From Membranipora membranacea (lineage: Eukaryota > Bryozoa > Gymnolaemata > Cheilostomatida > Membraniporidae): a stretch of DNA of 64,000 nt. Where the stretch lies: contig OU612071.1 of assembly GCA_914767715.1 (NCBI GenBank), positions 20,270,948-20,334,947 on the forward strand, given 5' to 3'. This document shows, piece by piece, positions 55,502-64,000 of this stretch. The position numbers and the translations under genes were made by a program. The notes below the pieces were generated by a model that was not told where the DNA came from, searched no databases, and worked only from the letters and a program-made list of their open reading frames with translations. The first letter of the stretch is position 1; each line of letters opens with the position of its first letter.

Positions 55502-58258
55502 TTACTTTGTCAGGAGAAGTATCAGCTTCTGCACTGGTCTTGTTCTCAATATAGGGTTACCCTTCCTCTTACCAGCCTCAGTTATTTGACATGGGCTAGA
55601 AATCCTCACTGTAGCTGACCTCACTAGGTTATCTGTTCCAACTTTGGTTGCGTCAACCACTCCCATTGTCCATTGTCCTCGATCAGCATTTTCGTCTACA
55701 ACTGCCACCACATCTCCCACCTTCAGGTTTGCGCAAGGAGAGGTCCACTTTTGTCGAGTTTCAACTTTTGCTAGGTAGTCCTTCCAATGGCTCCAAAACT
55801 CTTCCGCGAACTGTTGAGTTTTCTTGTACATGTTTCTTCCGTAGACTTCTTGATTGGTAATTTCGCCTTCTGATTTGTGGTTTGCCATGTTTGATTTCAT
55901 GGTAAGAAGGTGGTTTGGAGTTATAATTCCTTCGTCCGGGTCGCTGATGCTTGTGCATGTCAGAGGCTTACCGTTTAGAATGCTGGAGACCTCAAACATA
56001 GAGGTTCTGAGTGCCGCTGTATCCATTCTACCTGAGAACCTACCTTTCATTTTGTTGAACACATTGCGTATTGTTCTGATTCCCCTCTCCCAAACCCCAC
56101 CTTGGTGACTAGCGCCTGGAGGGTTCGTCTTGAATGTAATCCTTCGCTCAAGAACGTGTTTTGCTCCCATGAAGTTAGTTCCGTTGTCTGAGAAGATTGT
56201 TGCGACCGGGCCTCTGATACTCTCTAAACACCTCAAAGCCTGGATAAAGCTCTCTGTTGATAAGTCGTTCACCACTTCGATGTGAATTGCTCTTGAGTAG
56301 AAGCACGTAAAAATGACACACCACCGTTTCAGTTCTGTGCGTCGCTCCTTCACCATGAAGTGACCAAATGTATCTATTCCGATGTGAGTAAACGGCGGGC
56401 TAGGTTGAATTCTTTCCTTTGGCAACAAACCCATCTGCTGCTGCAATGGTATGCCTCTCAGCCGCTTGCAGGTGATACACGATCTTATTTGTGACTTGAT
56501 CAGACTCTGGGCATTTATGACATAAAAGCCAGCTTGTCTCAGTGCGGATTGAGTAAAAATCCTCCCCTGGTGCTTCACTGTGTCGTGGTAGTGTCTGATG
56601 AGTAAGGTAGCCAGGTGACTTGCCTTGCTCACCAATGCTGGTCTTAACTCCTTCTCTGTAAGAGCTGATGTGGGGCGCGCTCTACTGCCTACTCTTAATA
56701 TCCCTCTGTCATCAAGATAGGGTGACAGTTGACGTATTTTGCTGTCCTTACTAATGTGGCGACCAGCTTGAATAGAGTCTATTTCCGACTCAAAGTGTTT
56801 TCTCTGATCGAGTTTGATGAGTAGTTCCTCTGTCTCCTGCAAATCTTGGCCTGATAACGGTTGAAGTTTCCATATAGGTTTCTGTTTATCCTTCGCTCTT
56901 TTGCTGATCAGACGTAGCTGGGTAACGCCTTTGATGATACTGCTCCACTTTGAAAAATTTTCCATTTTGATGCCTTGGTTGACTTGGGTAGCATTCACGG
57001 TGACGGTCTTGCGCAACTCTGGATGGGTTGATGGGATATCAAAACTGTTGGGTTGCTGTGTTAGCTCATCTTTTAGATCTACTTTCCATAAGAACTCGGG
57101 GCCAGTGAACCACCTGGAGTCACCCAGTTGGTGAACTGTGCTACCTCTTGAGGCTATGTCGGCAGGATTAGTAGTACCGGCTATGTGGTTCCATTGTTGA
57201 GGTTCTGTCGACTTCCTGATCTGAGTTACTCTGTTTGTCACATAGGGCGAGAATTTAGTAGTTTCGTTCTTGATATATCCTAGCATAATGGTGCTGTCAG
57301 ACCAGAAGTAAGTGGCATCGATCTCAATGTCTAGTTCTTCCTTCAGTTTCATGTGAAGTTTGGTAGCTACAACAGCGCCTTGAAGCTCCATCCTTGGTAT
57401 AGTCGGGGGCTCTATTGGTGCTACCCTAGCCTTTGATAAAATCAATGAGCAGTGTACCTTATCAGCAGCATCAACGAACCTGATATACGAGCATGCTCCA
57501 TATCCATCCTCGCTGGCGTCACTGAAGTGATGCAGTTCTGCTCGTTTGATATTTCCAAAATAATTTGGCTTTATACAGCGGTCGACACGAATACTATCAA
57601 TAGTCTCCAATTGCTGAATCCAGTTTTTCCATCTTGTGGTCAGCTGTGTGTCGTTAGGGTCGTCCCAGTCGAGGCCTAGTCTGCAAGTTTCTTGTAGGAT
57701 ATTTTTTCCCAGCAGTGTGAAGGGTGACACAAGTCCTATGGGGTCGTACACCTGTGCCACGGTTGAGAGAATTCCTCGTCTTGTGAATGGTTTGATATTG
57801 ATGTTGCTGGTGAAGCACAGTTGATCTGTTTTCAGGCACCAGCTCACTCCCAGTGTCCTTTGAGTTGGTACTATGCTGTTAAACGAACTTGCTTCAGCTT
57901 CTTTCTCAGAATCTGGTAAGTCGGCAAGCACCTCTGCTTTGTTACTGACGAACTTGTGTAACCTCAGATTTCCTTTGCTGCACATCTCTCGAGTTGTGCT
58001 GATTAGGTCTTTTGCAGACTGAACATTTTCAGTACTGATTATTCCGTCGTCCACATAAAAGTTGTCGTTCAAGAAGCTAGCTGCTTCCCTGGACAGAGCT
58101 ATGTTGTCTTGAGCTAATTTTCTTAGACCGAAAGTAGCTACCCCTGGTGAAGAGGTAGCTCCGAAAATATGTACTTTCATGCGGTATGTCTTGATAGTTG
58201 TCAGGTCGTCGTCGTACCATAGAAATCTGAGAAAATCTCTGTGCTCTGGGGTAACTCA
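55502..58258 (-). CDS. pol: BEL/Pao pol, downstream part: RT palm, RNase H, integrase, DUF5641-like
   Basis: Open from the codon after the TGA at 58256-58258 to 55502, 892 residues from the first Met (58180). The RT catalytic box YVDD is at residues 42-45. RNase H-like motifs FSDASEDG and WSDSTIML follow. Near residue 530 is an HH-CC integrase zinc finger (HYHDTVKHQG ... CITC), then the integrase core with IGIDTFG, FSDNGTNF and GGVWERG carrying the D, D and E. The C-terminal segment LKVGDVVAVVDENADRG matches the DUF5641-type tail of Pao integrases. The frame is the same as that of the upstream gag-pol frame; only the TGA separates them. It would normally be released from a polyprotein by the element protease. 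Confidence 0.9.
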
Positions 58259-60409
58259 TGTTAACATGTAAAACATGGACTCTACATCACATGTAACTGC
58301 TACCTTTCCAGTACGAAAACGGCAGAGAATTCCTAGCAGGTTGTTGAGTTGATCAGGTCCGGTCAGCAAAAGGTTGTTCAGACAGGTGTTGGCATATTTG
58401 GCGCTTCCATCAAACACGACTCGCAGTTTACGCTTTTTAGGGTGAAGAACGCCAAAATGTGGGATGTACCAACATTTACCATCTCCGGGCACATCTGTTC
58501 CTGGAATTTCTTCTGCAAATCCTTTGTCCAGCAGCATGCTCATGAATGCCCTATAATCTTGTTGATAGGTTTGGTCCTTTTGCAGCTTATTTTTCAGCAG
58601 CTTTAGTCTCTGTTCTGCCTGATGTCGGTTGTTTGGTAGGATTGGTGTTGATTTAAAAGGCAGCGGCATCACATAACTTCCGTCGTCGTCCTGAAATATC
58701 CCGTCATTAAGAATTTCTAGAAACTTCAAATCTTGTTGAGACATTGGTTTGCCTCCAGGGTCTTCGAAGTCTTGTTCTACTATTGGGAACAGTTTTCCGT
58801 CGGTCTTGTAGCTTGACACCAACTTGTTCCTTAGCTTTCCGCCACAGAGTGTCCAGCCAAACTTTGTTTTACAAGCTGTTGTTTCTCCAGGCTCTCCACG
58901 CATTGTGAGTAAAGGTGTAATGATCTCTGGGCTGTCTTTGCCAATCATGAGACCAAAAGGGATATCTAGTTGTGGGGGAAGGTGATTAGCAATAGATCTC
59001 AGGTGAGAAATTTTGCTGCATTTTTCATCAGTCGGTATGTTGTCCTTGTTGCATCTAATAGCGGGTCTTTCTACTGCTTCGATGGTTGATGTCGCATCTG
59101 TCAGGTACCCTCTTATCTGTAGGTTCTCGTATCTTAGTGTATCTGATCTGGTTACGGCATTCATGGTCTCTAGGTCTAATGTATCTGGGATGCCACAAGC
59201 GCCGATGTCCAGAGCTGTTTGTCTCTCGATAAAGGTAATATCTGAGAGATTATCTAACAGAGCGTATACCAGCTTTTCCTCTCCGCCTGCAGACACATAT
59301 ACTGGAACCATTGTGCTGAAACTCGATGAACTTGCGACACCAGTTGAGTTGCAGGTCCTCGTTTTATCTGCTCCGTCTTTTTCCTGAGAAGTGCTGCTGG
59401 AAGTACTCGCTCTTGTTTGTTGTGAGTCTGATGTCTCGAACTGTTTCCACTTAGGGTCGTGTAACATTGTCGGGTGCATTCTGTTGCATGTCTTACAGGT
59501 CTGCTTTCGATTGCACTCATTTGACCGATGTTTGCCATTCATACAAGAGAAACACAGGCTCTTCCTTAGTGTGAAGTCTTTTCTTTCTTTCAGCGGTTTC
59601 TTGGCAAGCTCGAAGCAATCTCTTGTGTAATGTACATTTTCACCACAAAAATGACAGTAAGGCGCCTTCTTGCTGCTCTCTGTCTGATAAGATGCGGCTC
59701 TCCTATTTGGTCGCACGTCATTCCGGCTCCTTAAGTTTTCGGACTTCTGTTCCTTGCTTGTAGATTGCATGATGCTGCTCATATAACAATCTGCTTGTTC
59801 AAGTATGAACTCGGTGAAAACGGAGAAAGAGGGGTGGTCGATCTTTTGTCTCCTAGCTCTGCATACCTTCTGTGTCCAGGCGAACTTAGCATTGTCTGGT
59901 AGCTTCTGACATATTCTTTTATTGTATGTCTCTGTGTCCACTATCCTCAAGCCTTCTGTAGAGCTCATACTCCGCCTTATCTGGTCCAGAAAGTCACCAA
60001 ACTCTCTCATCTTCATTCCATCTCCGTGCCGAATATTTGGCCAGTTGTCCAGTTTTTGAAGTAGTAACCTTGCTACGCCGCCTTGCATGCTGAACCTCTC
60101 CCGTAACTTTTCACGAGCCTCACGATAGGAGTCTTCATTTCTGTAGGTCAGTAGTGCAAAGATGGCTTTCTTGGCATCCCCTGCGACAAACTTCTTGAGA
60201 TAACGCAGGGCTTCTCTGTTAGACAGACCCTCATCAGCCACATAAGCATCCATATCAACTTCCCAGTCACCAAATTCTAAGGTGTTCCCAGAGAAGGTAT
60301 TCGGTTTCATAGACTTTCTGTAAGGTTTGGGTTGGTTTTCAGCTGTCCCCTGTAGCTTAGAGTATCTCCTGGGTGTTGGTTTGAGGTTGCTGAGCTCCAT
60401 TTGTTTCAT
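58256..60409 (-). CDS. gag-pol: BEL/Pao gag-pol, upstream part: DUF1759 gag, zinc knuckles, protease, RT N-terminus
   Basis: 717 residues. DUF1759-type capsid region at about 35-150 (NTFSGNTLEFGDWEVDMDAY). Cys/His knuckles at about 250-320 (CHFCGENVHYTRDC; CFSCMNGKHRSNEC; CKTCNRMHPTMLH). Protease-like DUF1758 at about 380-400 (YALLDNLSDITF). RT entry region with WYIPHFGVLHPKKRKLRVVF and VTCDVESMF. It ends in a TGA at 58256-58258 in the middle of the RT, and coding text resumes in the same frame right after it. The segment next to the stop also looks locally altered. A single-nucleotide artefact, a real inactivating change or read-through are all possible; inactivation is most likely. Confidence 0.9.
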   Translation of the reverse strand: MKQMELSNLKPTPRRYSKLQGTAENQPKPYRKSMKPNTFSGNTLEFGDWEVDMDAYVADEGLSNREALRYLKKFVAGDAKKAIFALLTYRNEDSYREAREKLRERFSMQGGVARLLLQKLDNWPNIRHGDGMKMREFGDFLDQIRRSMSSTEGLRIVDTETYNKRICQKLPDNAKFAWTQKVCRARRQKIDHPSFSVFTEFILEQADCYMSSIMQSTSKEQKSENLRSRNDVRPNRRAASYQTESSKKAPYCHFCGENVHYTRDCFELAKKPLKERKDFTLRKSLCFSCMNGKHRSNECNRKQTCKTCNRMHPTMLHDPKWKQFETSDSQQTRASTSSSTSQEKDGADKTRTCNSTGVASSSSFSTMVPVYVSAGGEEKLVYALLDNLSDITFIERQTALDIGACGIPDTLDLETMNAVTRSDTLRYENLQIRGYLTDATSTIEAVERPAIRCNKDNIPTDEKCSKISHLRSIANHLPPQLDIPFGLMIGKDSPEIITPLLTMRGEPGETTACKTKFGWTLCGGKLRNKLVSSYKTDGKLFPIVEQDFEDPGGKPMSQQDLKFLEILNDGIFQDDDGSYVMPLPFKSTPILPNNRHQAEQRLKLLKNKLQKDQTYQQDYRAFMSMLLDKGFAEEIPGTDVPGDGKCWYIPHFGVLHPKKRKLRVVFDGSAKYANTCLNNLLLTGPDQLNNLLGILCRFRTGKVAVTCDVESMFYMLT

Positions 60410-61070
60410 CTACACTTGGTAGATTAGATGTGTTGCATCTGTCGGTGTTTGGGGTTGACGACGCCGCTGCTCTCGTATGCGGACCGACGAGCGAGGGAGA
60501 ACTTACCTTTGTTGACTCAACCTTTCTCAGGAAGATATCCCTCTTCGTTTTGTAAGCCTGCATTTGTTGTTCTAATTTTTCCTTTGCATCTTGCAGCGCC
60601 TGTTCCTCATTGAGAATTTCCTCTTCTTCTTGTCGACGGCTTTGTATTTGCGTTTTCAATGTACCCACATCGGAAAGAAATTCATTTAAAAGCTTTTCAT
60701 GTCCAGGGTTGACTTCGTTTTCATTCATTACCTTGAGTTTCTCATATGTTTCAACAATATCCTTTATTTTGATCTCAGTTTCACTTACAAATGAATCAAC
60801 ATCTTTAGTAGAAATTGAATGACTTTCACTTTCAACAGAATGAGTAAATTTATCCAAGAAATCTATCATGCACGCTGACTGCTGGTTTATTTCGCTGACA
60901 AATTTGCTGCTGAGTTGTAAAATTTCATATTCGAGCTGTTTTGCTTGGCGCGACTGAGCGCGTTGTGAGCGCGGATCATCTGAGTTCACAGGGGGATTTG
61001 GGCTATCTAACTGATTTTCTGACTCTATTGTTTGAGAAGCCAATTCTGACCCTGGATTGTCTGACATCAT
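60357..61070 (-). CDS. gag: BEL/Pao N-terminal gag frame (coiled coil)
   Basis: 237 residues starting MMSDNPGSELASQTIESENQ. It contains a long charged helix (EEEEILNEEQALQDAKEKLE) likely to form a coiled coil, as in the N-terminal part of BEL gag proteins. It overlaps the next frame by 53 bp (60357-60409) and lies in a different register, one nucleotide apart. No obvious slippery heptamer is seen in the overlap, so whether this is programmed frameshifting, re-initiation or a mutation is open. Confidence 0.75.
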   Translation of the reverse strand: MMSDNPGSELASQTIESENQLDSPNPPVNSDDPRSQRAQSRQAKQLEYEILQLSSKFVSEINQQSACMIDFLDKFTHSVESESHSISTKDVDSFVSETEIKIKDIVETYEKLKVMNENEVNPGHEKLLNEFLSDVGTLKTQIQSRRQEEEEILNEEQALQDAKEKLEQQMQAYKTKRDIFLRKVESTKVSSPSLVGPHTRAAASSTPNTDRCNTSNLPSVDETNGAQQPQTNTQEIL

Positions 61071-61713
61071 GACACTTTAGGATTACGCTCTTATTATTTA
61101 CGTTGGTTACAAGTCTTATTGTTCAGTTGTCAATTCAATTACTCAACAGTTTGATTTTAACTGCACTTTTGATTTGATTTACCTGGCTCTGTCGAATTCA
61201 GTTTTTAAAAAAAGACTATAAATCTAAAAAATTGTCCCTTGTTCCAAAATAGATCTAATACCTCAATAGCAATGCACACAGTAGTGAAAATTCATAAAAG
61301 GTTATCTTGTCATAAGACAACTCCAAACTTTAATGTGTGTGTATAAAACAATGCAGTGTGTACGCACAATGAACACAATCTTCTTTATTTGTATACTGTG
61401 GTATATTGGGTCGTTGCTGTCTGGTTATGTGATACCAGTCGAAGTTCATTAACACACTGAGAGTTTGTTATGATTGACCTCAATTAATATTGTATTGTAC
61501 TTAGCTGACAGTCTGAAGCTAGGTAGATTCTTTGATGATCAGCTGCAGTATGAGTGATGCAATCCAATTAGTATCCTAGCTGTATCGAGTTTAGTCCGTG
61601 TACTGTATGTTATTCTGTATGTGTTTGAGGTGATTGCTGTGATATTTGCGTGGTTCAATATGAGAAAGAGCAATCCCGACTGTTAATTTCAACCTTTATG
61701 CCGTGAGAATGCT

Positions 61714-61884
61714 GTACTATGACAATGTTACACAGATCCGTTAATTCAAGTATCTATCTGTTTCCGTTGAGACGTTGTGATGATGCTGTGCTGTGACAAT
61801 GTTACACAGATACGTTAATGCAAGTATCTATTTGTTTCCGTTGAGACGTTGTGATGATGCTGTGCTGTGACGATGTTACACAGA
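61714..61884. repeat. 74-bp tandem repeat in the BEL leader
   Basis: TGACAATGTTACACAGAT followed by ACGTTAAT.CAAGTATCTAT and GTTTCCGTTGAGACGTTGTG repeats with a period of 74 bp, a little over two copies. Confidence 0.9.
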
Positions 61885-61892
61885 AAACAGCT

Positions 61893-62208
61893 CCGTTTAT
61901 ACTTGTGCCTTTCTTGACTTTTGTAACTTTCCGTAACTGAGAGATTTTAAACTGCAGTATGCTGTGTGTACCAACTGTCCGTTTGTCCTTATTGTTTTAG
62001 CCTTGTTTGATGACAGTTGATGTACGTTCGATGATGCAATTCTGCAGAATCCGTTTATACTTGTGCCTTTCTTGACTTTGTAACTTTCCGTAATTGAGAG
62101 ATTTTAAACTGCAGTATGCTGTGTGTACCAACTGTCCGTTTGTCCTTATTGTTTTAGCCTTGTTTGATGACAGTTGATGTACGTTCGATGATGCGATTCT
62201 GCAGAATA
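61893..62208. repeat. 158-bp tandem duplication in the BEL leader
   Basis: CCGTTTATACTTGTGCCTTT at 61893 recurs at 62051; the copies differ by a few substitutions and a single-base indel. It lies between the 5' LTR and gag and creates spurious open frames. Confidence 0.9.
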
Positions 62209-62408
62209 CCGTTAGTAAGCAGTCTTGGTTATCTTGTGTTATGTAAGCATAACCTGTGTGTAACACAAGTCCGTATAGTGTTTTTAACTGTGTTGATGCG
62301 GATCCACAGTTCCTTGATTGAGCGAAAGACTTTATCCGTAATTAGGCTCAATGTTTGTGAATTATTTACGATTTTCCTTATTGTCATAAGGTTTCACTAA
62401 GGTTTCAC

Positions 62409-63138
62409 TATAAAGTTATCTATGAACTTTAGCCATTTGGGTTAGGTGTAGAACTCTTATAACTAGAATTATCTAGACAAAGTTCACTGAACTACGATTT
62501 CTTTATTTTGTCTGTTATCCATAATATTTGATATTCCATTTAAAGTCCGTGAAACCTGTAATTGTTTAAAAAACATGAGTAACACTAATCAAACTATGAT
62601 CAAATTATCAAATACGAAATTAAAATGGTTTTTCCAAGAATATTCATTTACAATGTAGTTATAAAACAATAAGCTTCAAATTATGTATACCATTGAAAAA
62701 TTACAGTTTAAATCAGAATTAAAAGTTAAAATTGACATACCTCTGGTGTATTCCTAGTTAATATTGGTTTTCACATCTTGACTCTATGGTTTTCTACACA
62801 TAACTGAATCGATAGAGCCAGATGACGTTCACTTGATCTTTTATGTTTTGATGTTTTGAATACTAAGTGGTAAAAAAATGACCGTAATCCTGTTGTGTTA
62901 GGTGCAGGTTGACCTGTAAACCCCATTAATTTTGGTCCATATTTAGAGGCAGAAGTTCAGCGAGAGTTCAGAATAGAAATTTGTGAGTGCTAAGTTGGGT
63001 TTTTAATTACTTTTGCAGCAGCATGATAGATTTTTTGGAAGCCATAAACGAGAATCGCAGTTTAGGTATTTTTTTTACATAATTGTCAAGCGTATAATTT
63101 GATAATAACATGGTGCTACTTTGTTGTGGATTCTTACA
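62409..63138 (-). repeat. 5' LTR of the BEL/Pao element
   Basis: 730 bp. Contains the element promoter in principle. The internal side reads GTGAAACCTTA twice in tandem; no confident primer-binding site was recognised. Confidence 0.95.
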
Positions 63139-63143
63139 GCTCT
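63139..63143. repeat. Target-site duplication GCTCT (right)
   Basis: Matches 54568-54572. Confidence 0.9.
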
Positions 63144-64000
63144 TTCCTTATTTTGGAGCTACACTGAATTCAATTTTCAAATTTGTTGCGAGTGGCAGCA
63201 GTAGGGCATCAGGTCACCAGTCAAACTATTTTCTGGAGAAACTTGGTCTAGTAAGGTGTATAGATGGGTAATCACGCTTTATGTAATGCTCACCGGTGTT
63301 TGATAGAGTACGGCTGACAGCCAGTAACTGGGCAGATCAAGAGATGGGTAGGAGAAGATTCACAAATTGCAGAAATATGCTTATAGGCTCACAGCCAGGT
63401 ATCTGCCTTCGCAGTTTTAACTAAAACTCAGCCGTCTATATTCAACTGAGTTTTTAGAACCGATGTTTTTTGTTTAAAAAAAAGTAAATACTGGCCCTTC
63501 TTTCGTATTTGTGCTCAATACTTTGGCTCATATCAACAGCCAAATGATGATAACGAATAGTCAGACTAAGATAGACTAGGGATATATATATTATTGTGCC
63601 TAAGTCACAGGTGCTCATCTTGTCATTTGTAGACTGAATGAGCCCAGGAAAAGAAAGTTGGCTTACGAAATACCCTCAGATACTTTTGGTGGCACACAAG
63701 TGTGTATATTGTTAACGGAAGTACACACACCCTCAGAGGTTCTGAAAGGAGACGACACTCAATATAAGAGTCAACTCTGTTTATACCATAACTTAGTTCA
63801 ATTTTTCTATAAGCTGTATGGTGTTAAAGGTTGACCGTTGAATAAGGTTATATCCAGTCTCAAAGGCTTCATTTCAACTTCAGTAGCATTTACTCTTTGA
63901 ACAATCAAACCCAGATGGTAATGTTTTTTTGAAGGGTATGGGGAAACATCATATCTGAACCCGCATATGCAAGCAACACGCTTGCTTGATTCAGCTAACC
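63144..64000. other. Non-coding stretch after the BEL element
   Basis: No supported gene or repeat; it does not obviously continue the LINE fragment found on the other side of the insertion. Confidence 0.4.

Larger units (their letters stand above)
54573..63138 (-). mobile_element. BEL/Pao LTR retrotransposon, complete but with a broken coding frame
   Basis: An 8.57-kb element in minus orientation: 5' LTR at 62409-63138, leader with tandem repeats, gag, zinc knuckles, protease, reverse transcriptase, RNase H, integrase, C-terminal DUF5641-like domain, polypurine tract, 3' LTR at 54573-55306. Flanked by the 5-bp repeat GCTCT. The LTRs differ by about four substitutions and a 4-bp indel in 730 bp, so insertion was recent. 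The LTR begins TGTAAG (element strand) but ends TTTATA rather than the usual CA. The protein order PR-RT-RH-IN with DUF1759/DUF1758/DUF5641-like segments is diagnostic for BEL/Pao. Confidence 0.95.

Noticed and set aside
61997-62400. Open frames in the BEL leader
   Set aside because: Produced by the 158-bp tandem duplication in the non-coding leader.

Overview
The window is eukaryotic nuclear DNA from an animal, AT-rich, with long introns and intergenic DNA and a heavy load of transposon-derived sequence. Coding pieces are short exons bounded by GT/AG sites, and the recognisable families are typical of marine invertebrates: a BEL/Pao retroelement, several non-LTR reverse transcriptase fragments, DUF6589, DDE-type transposases, a Ulp1/C48-like protease and a stand-alone P2X7 'ballast' domain. 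The palindromic octamer TAGGCCTA is clearly over-represented. I would guess an invertebrate deuterostome or similar marine animal, but the sequence does not prove this. There are no prokaryotic features, no CRISPR array, no rRNA and no confident tRNA gene.

Region by region. 0-4 kb holds a 27-bp minisatellite (208-543), a cluster of GCGACGTTT motifs (1960-2140) and a four-copy ~252-bp satellite with an alternating A-B-A-B structure (2711-3719). 4-16 kb has only weak exon candidates and is built from diverged segmental duplications (8703-10590 with 13197-14890; 6808-6995 with 10557-10920). 15-27 kb, mostly on the minus strand, has a decayed DDE-type transposase (16290-17050), a multi-exon DUF6589 gene with an embedded C2H2 finger (17363-20304), a broken Ulp1-like protease (24432-25169), a long-TIR MITE (23482-23990) and three diverged copies of another segment (15.1, 22.3 and 26 kb). 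27-36.5 kb has a reverse-transcriptase fragment, a P2X7-ballast gene (plus strand, 30637-31023) converging on a multi-exon transposase gene (minus strand, 31573-34240), and a truncated LINE (35753-36530).

37-54 kb is mostly non-coding. It has a MULE/ZSWIM-like fragment (37633-37941), MITEs, a pair of perfect palindromes (38328-38430), a four-exon gene of unknown function (44475-47272), several foldback sequences and another LINE fragment (53650-54515). 54573-63138 is a complete BEL/Pao LTR retrotransposon on the minus strand, with near-identical LTRs, a 5-bp target-site duplication (GCTCT) and a polypurine tract. Its coding frame is broken by an in-frame TGA inside the reverse transcriptase and by a frame change after the first gag reading frame. 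63144-64000 shows no gene.

Taken together, most genes here are mobile-element genes or genes that travel with them, in several states of decay. The points that most merit follow-up are the DUF6589 gene with its duplicated exon and altered 3' end, the protease with a stop one codon after the catalytic Cys-Gly, the ballast gene facing a transposase, and several unexplained perfect or near-perfect hairpins.
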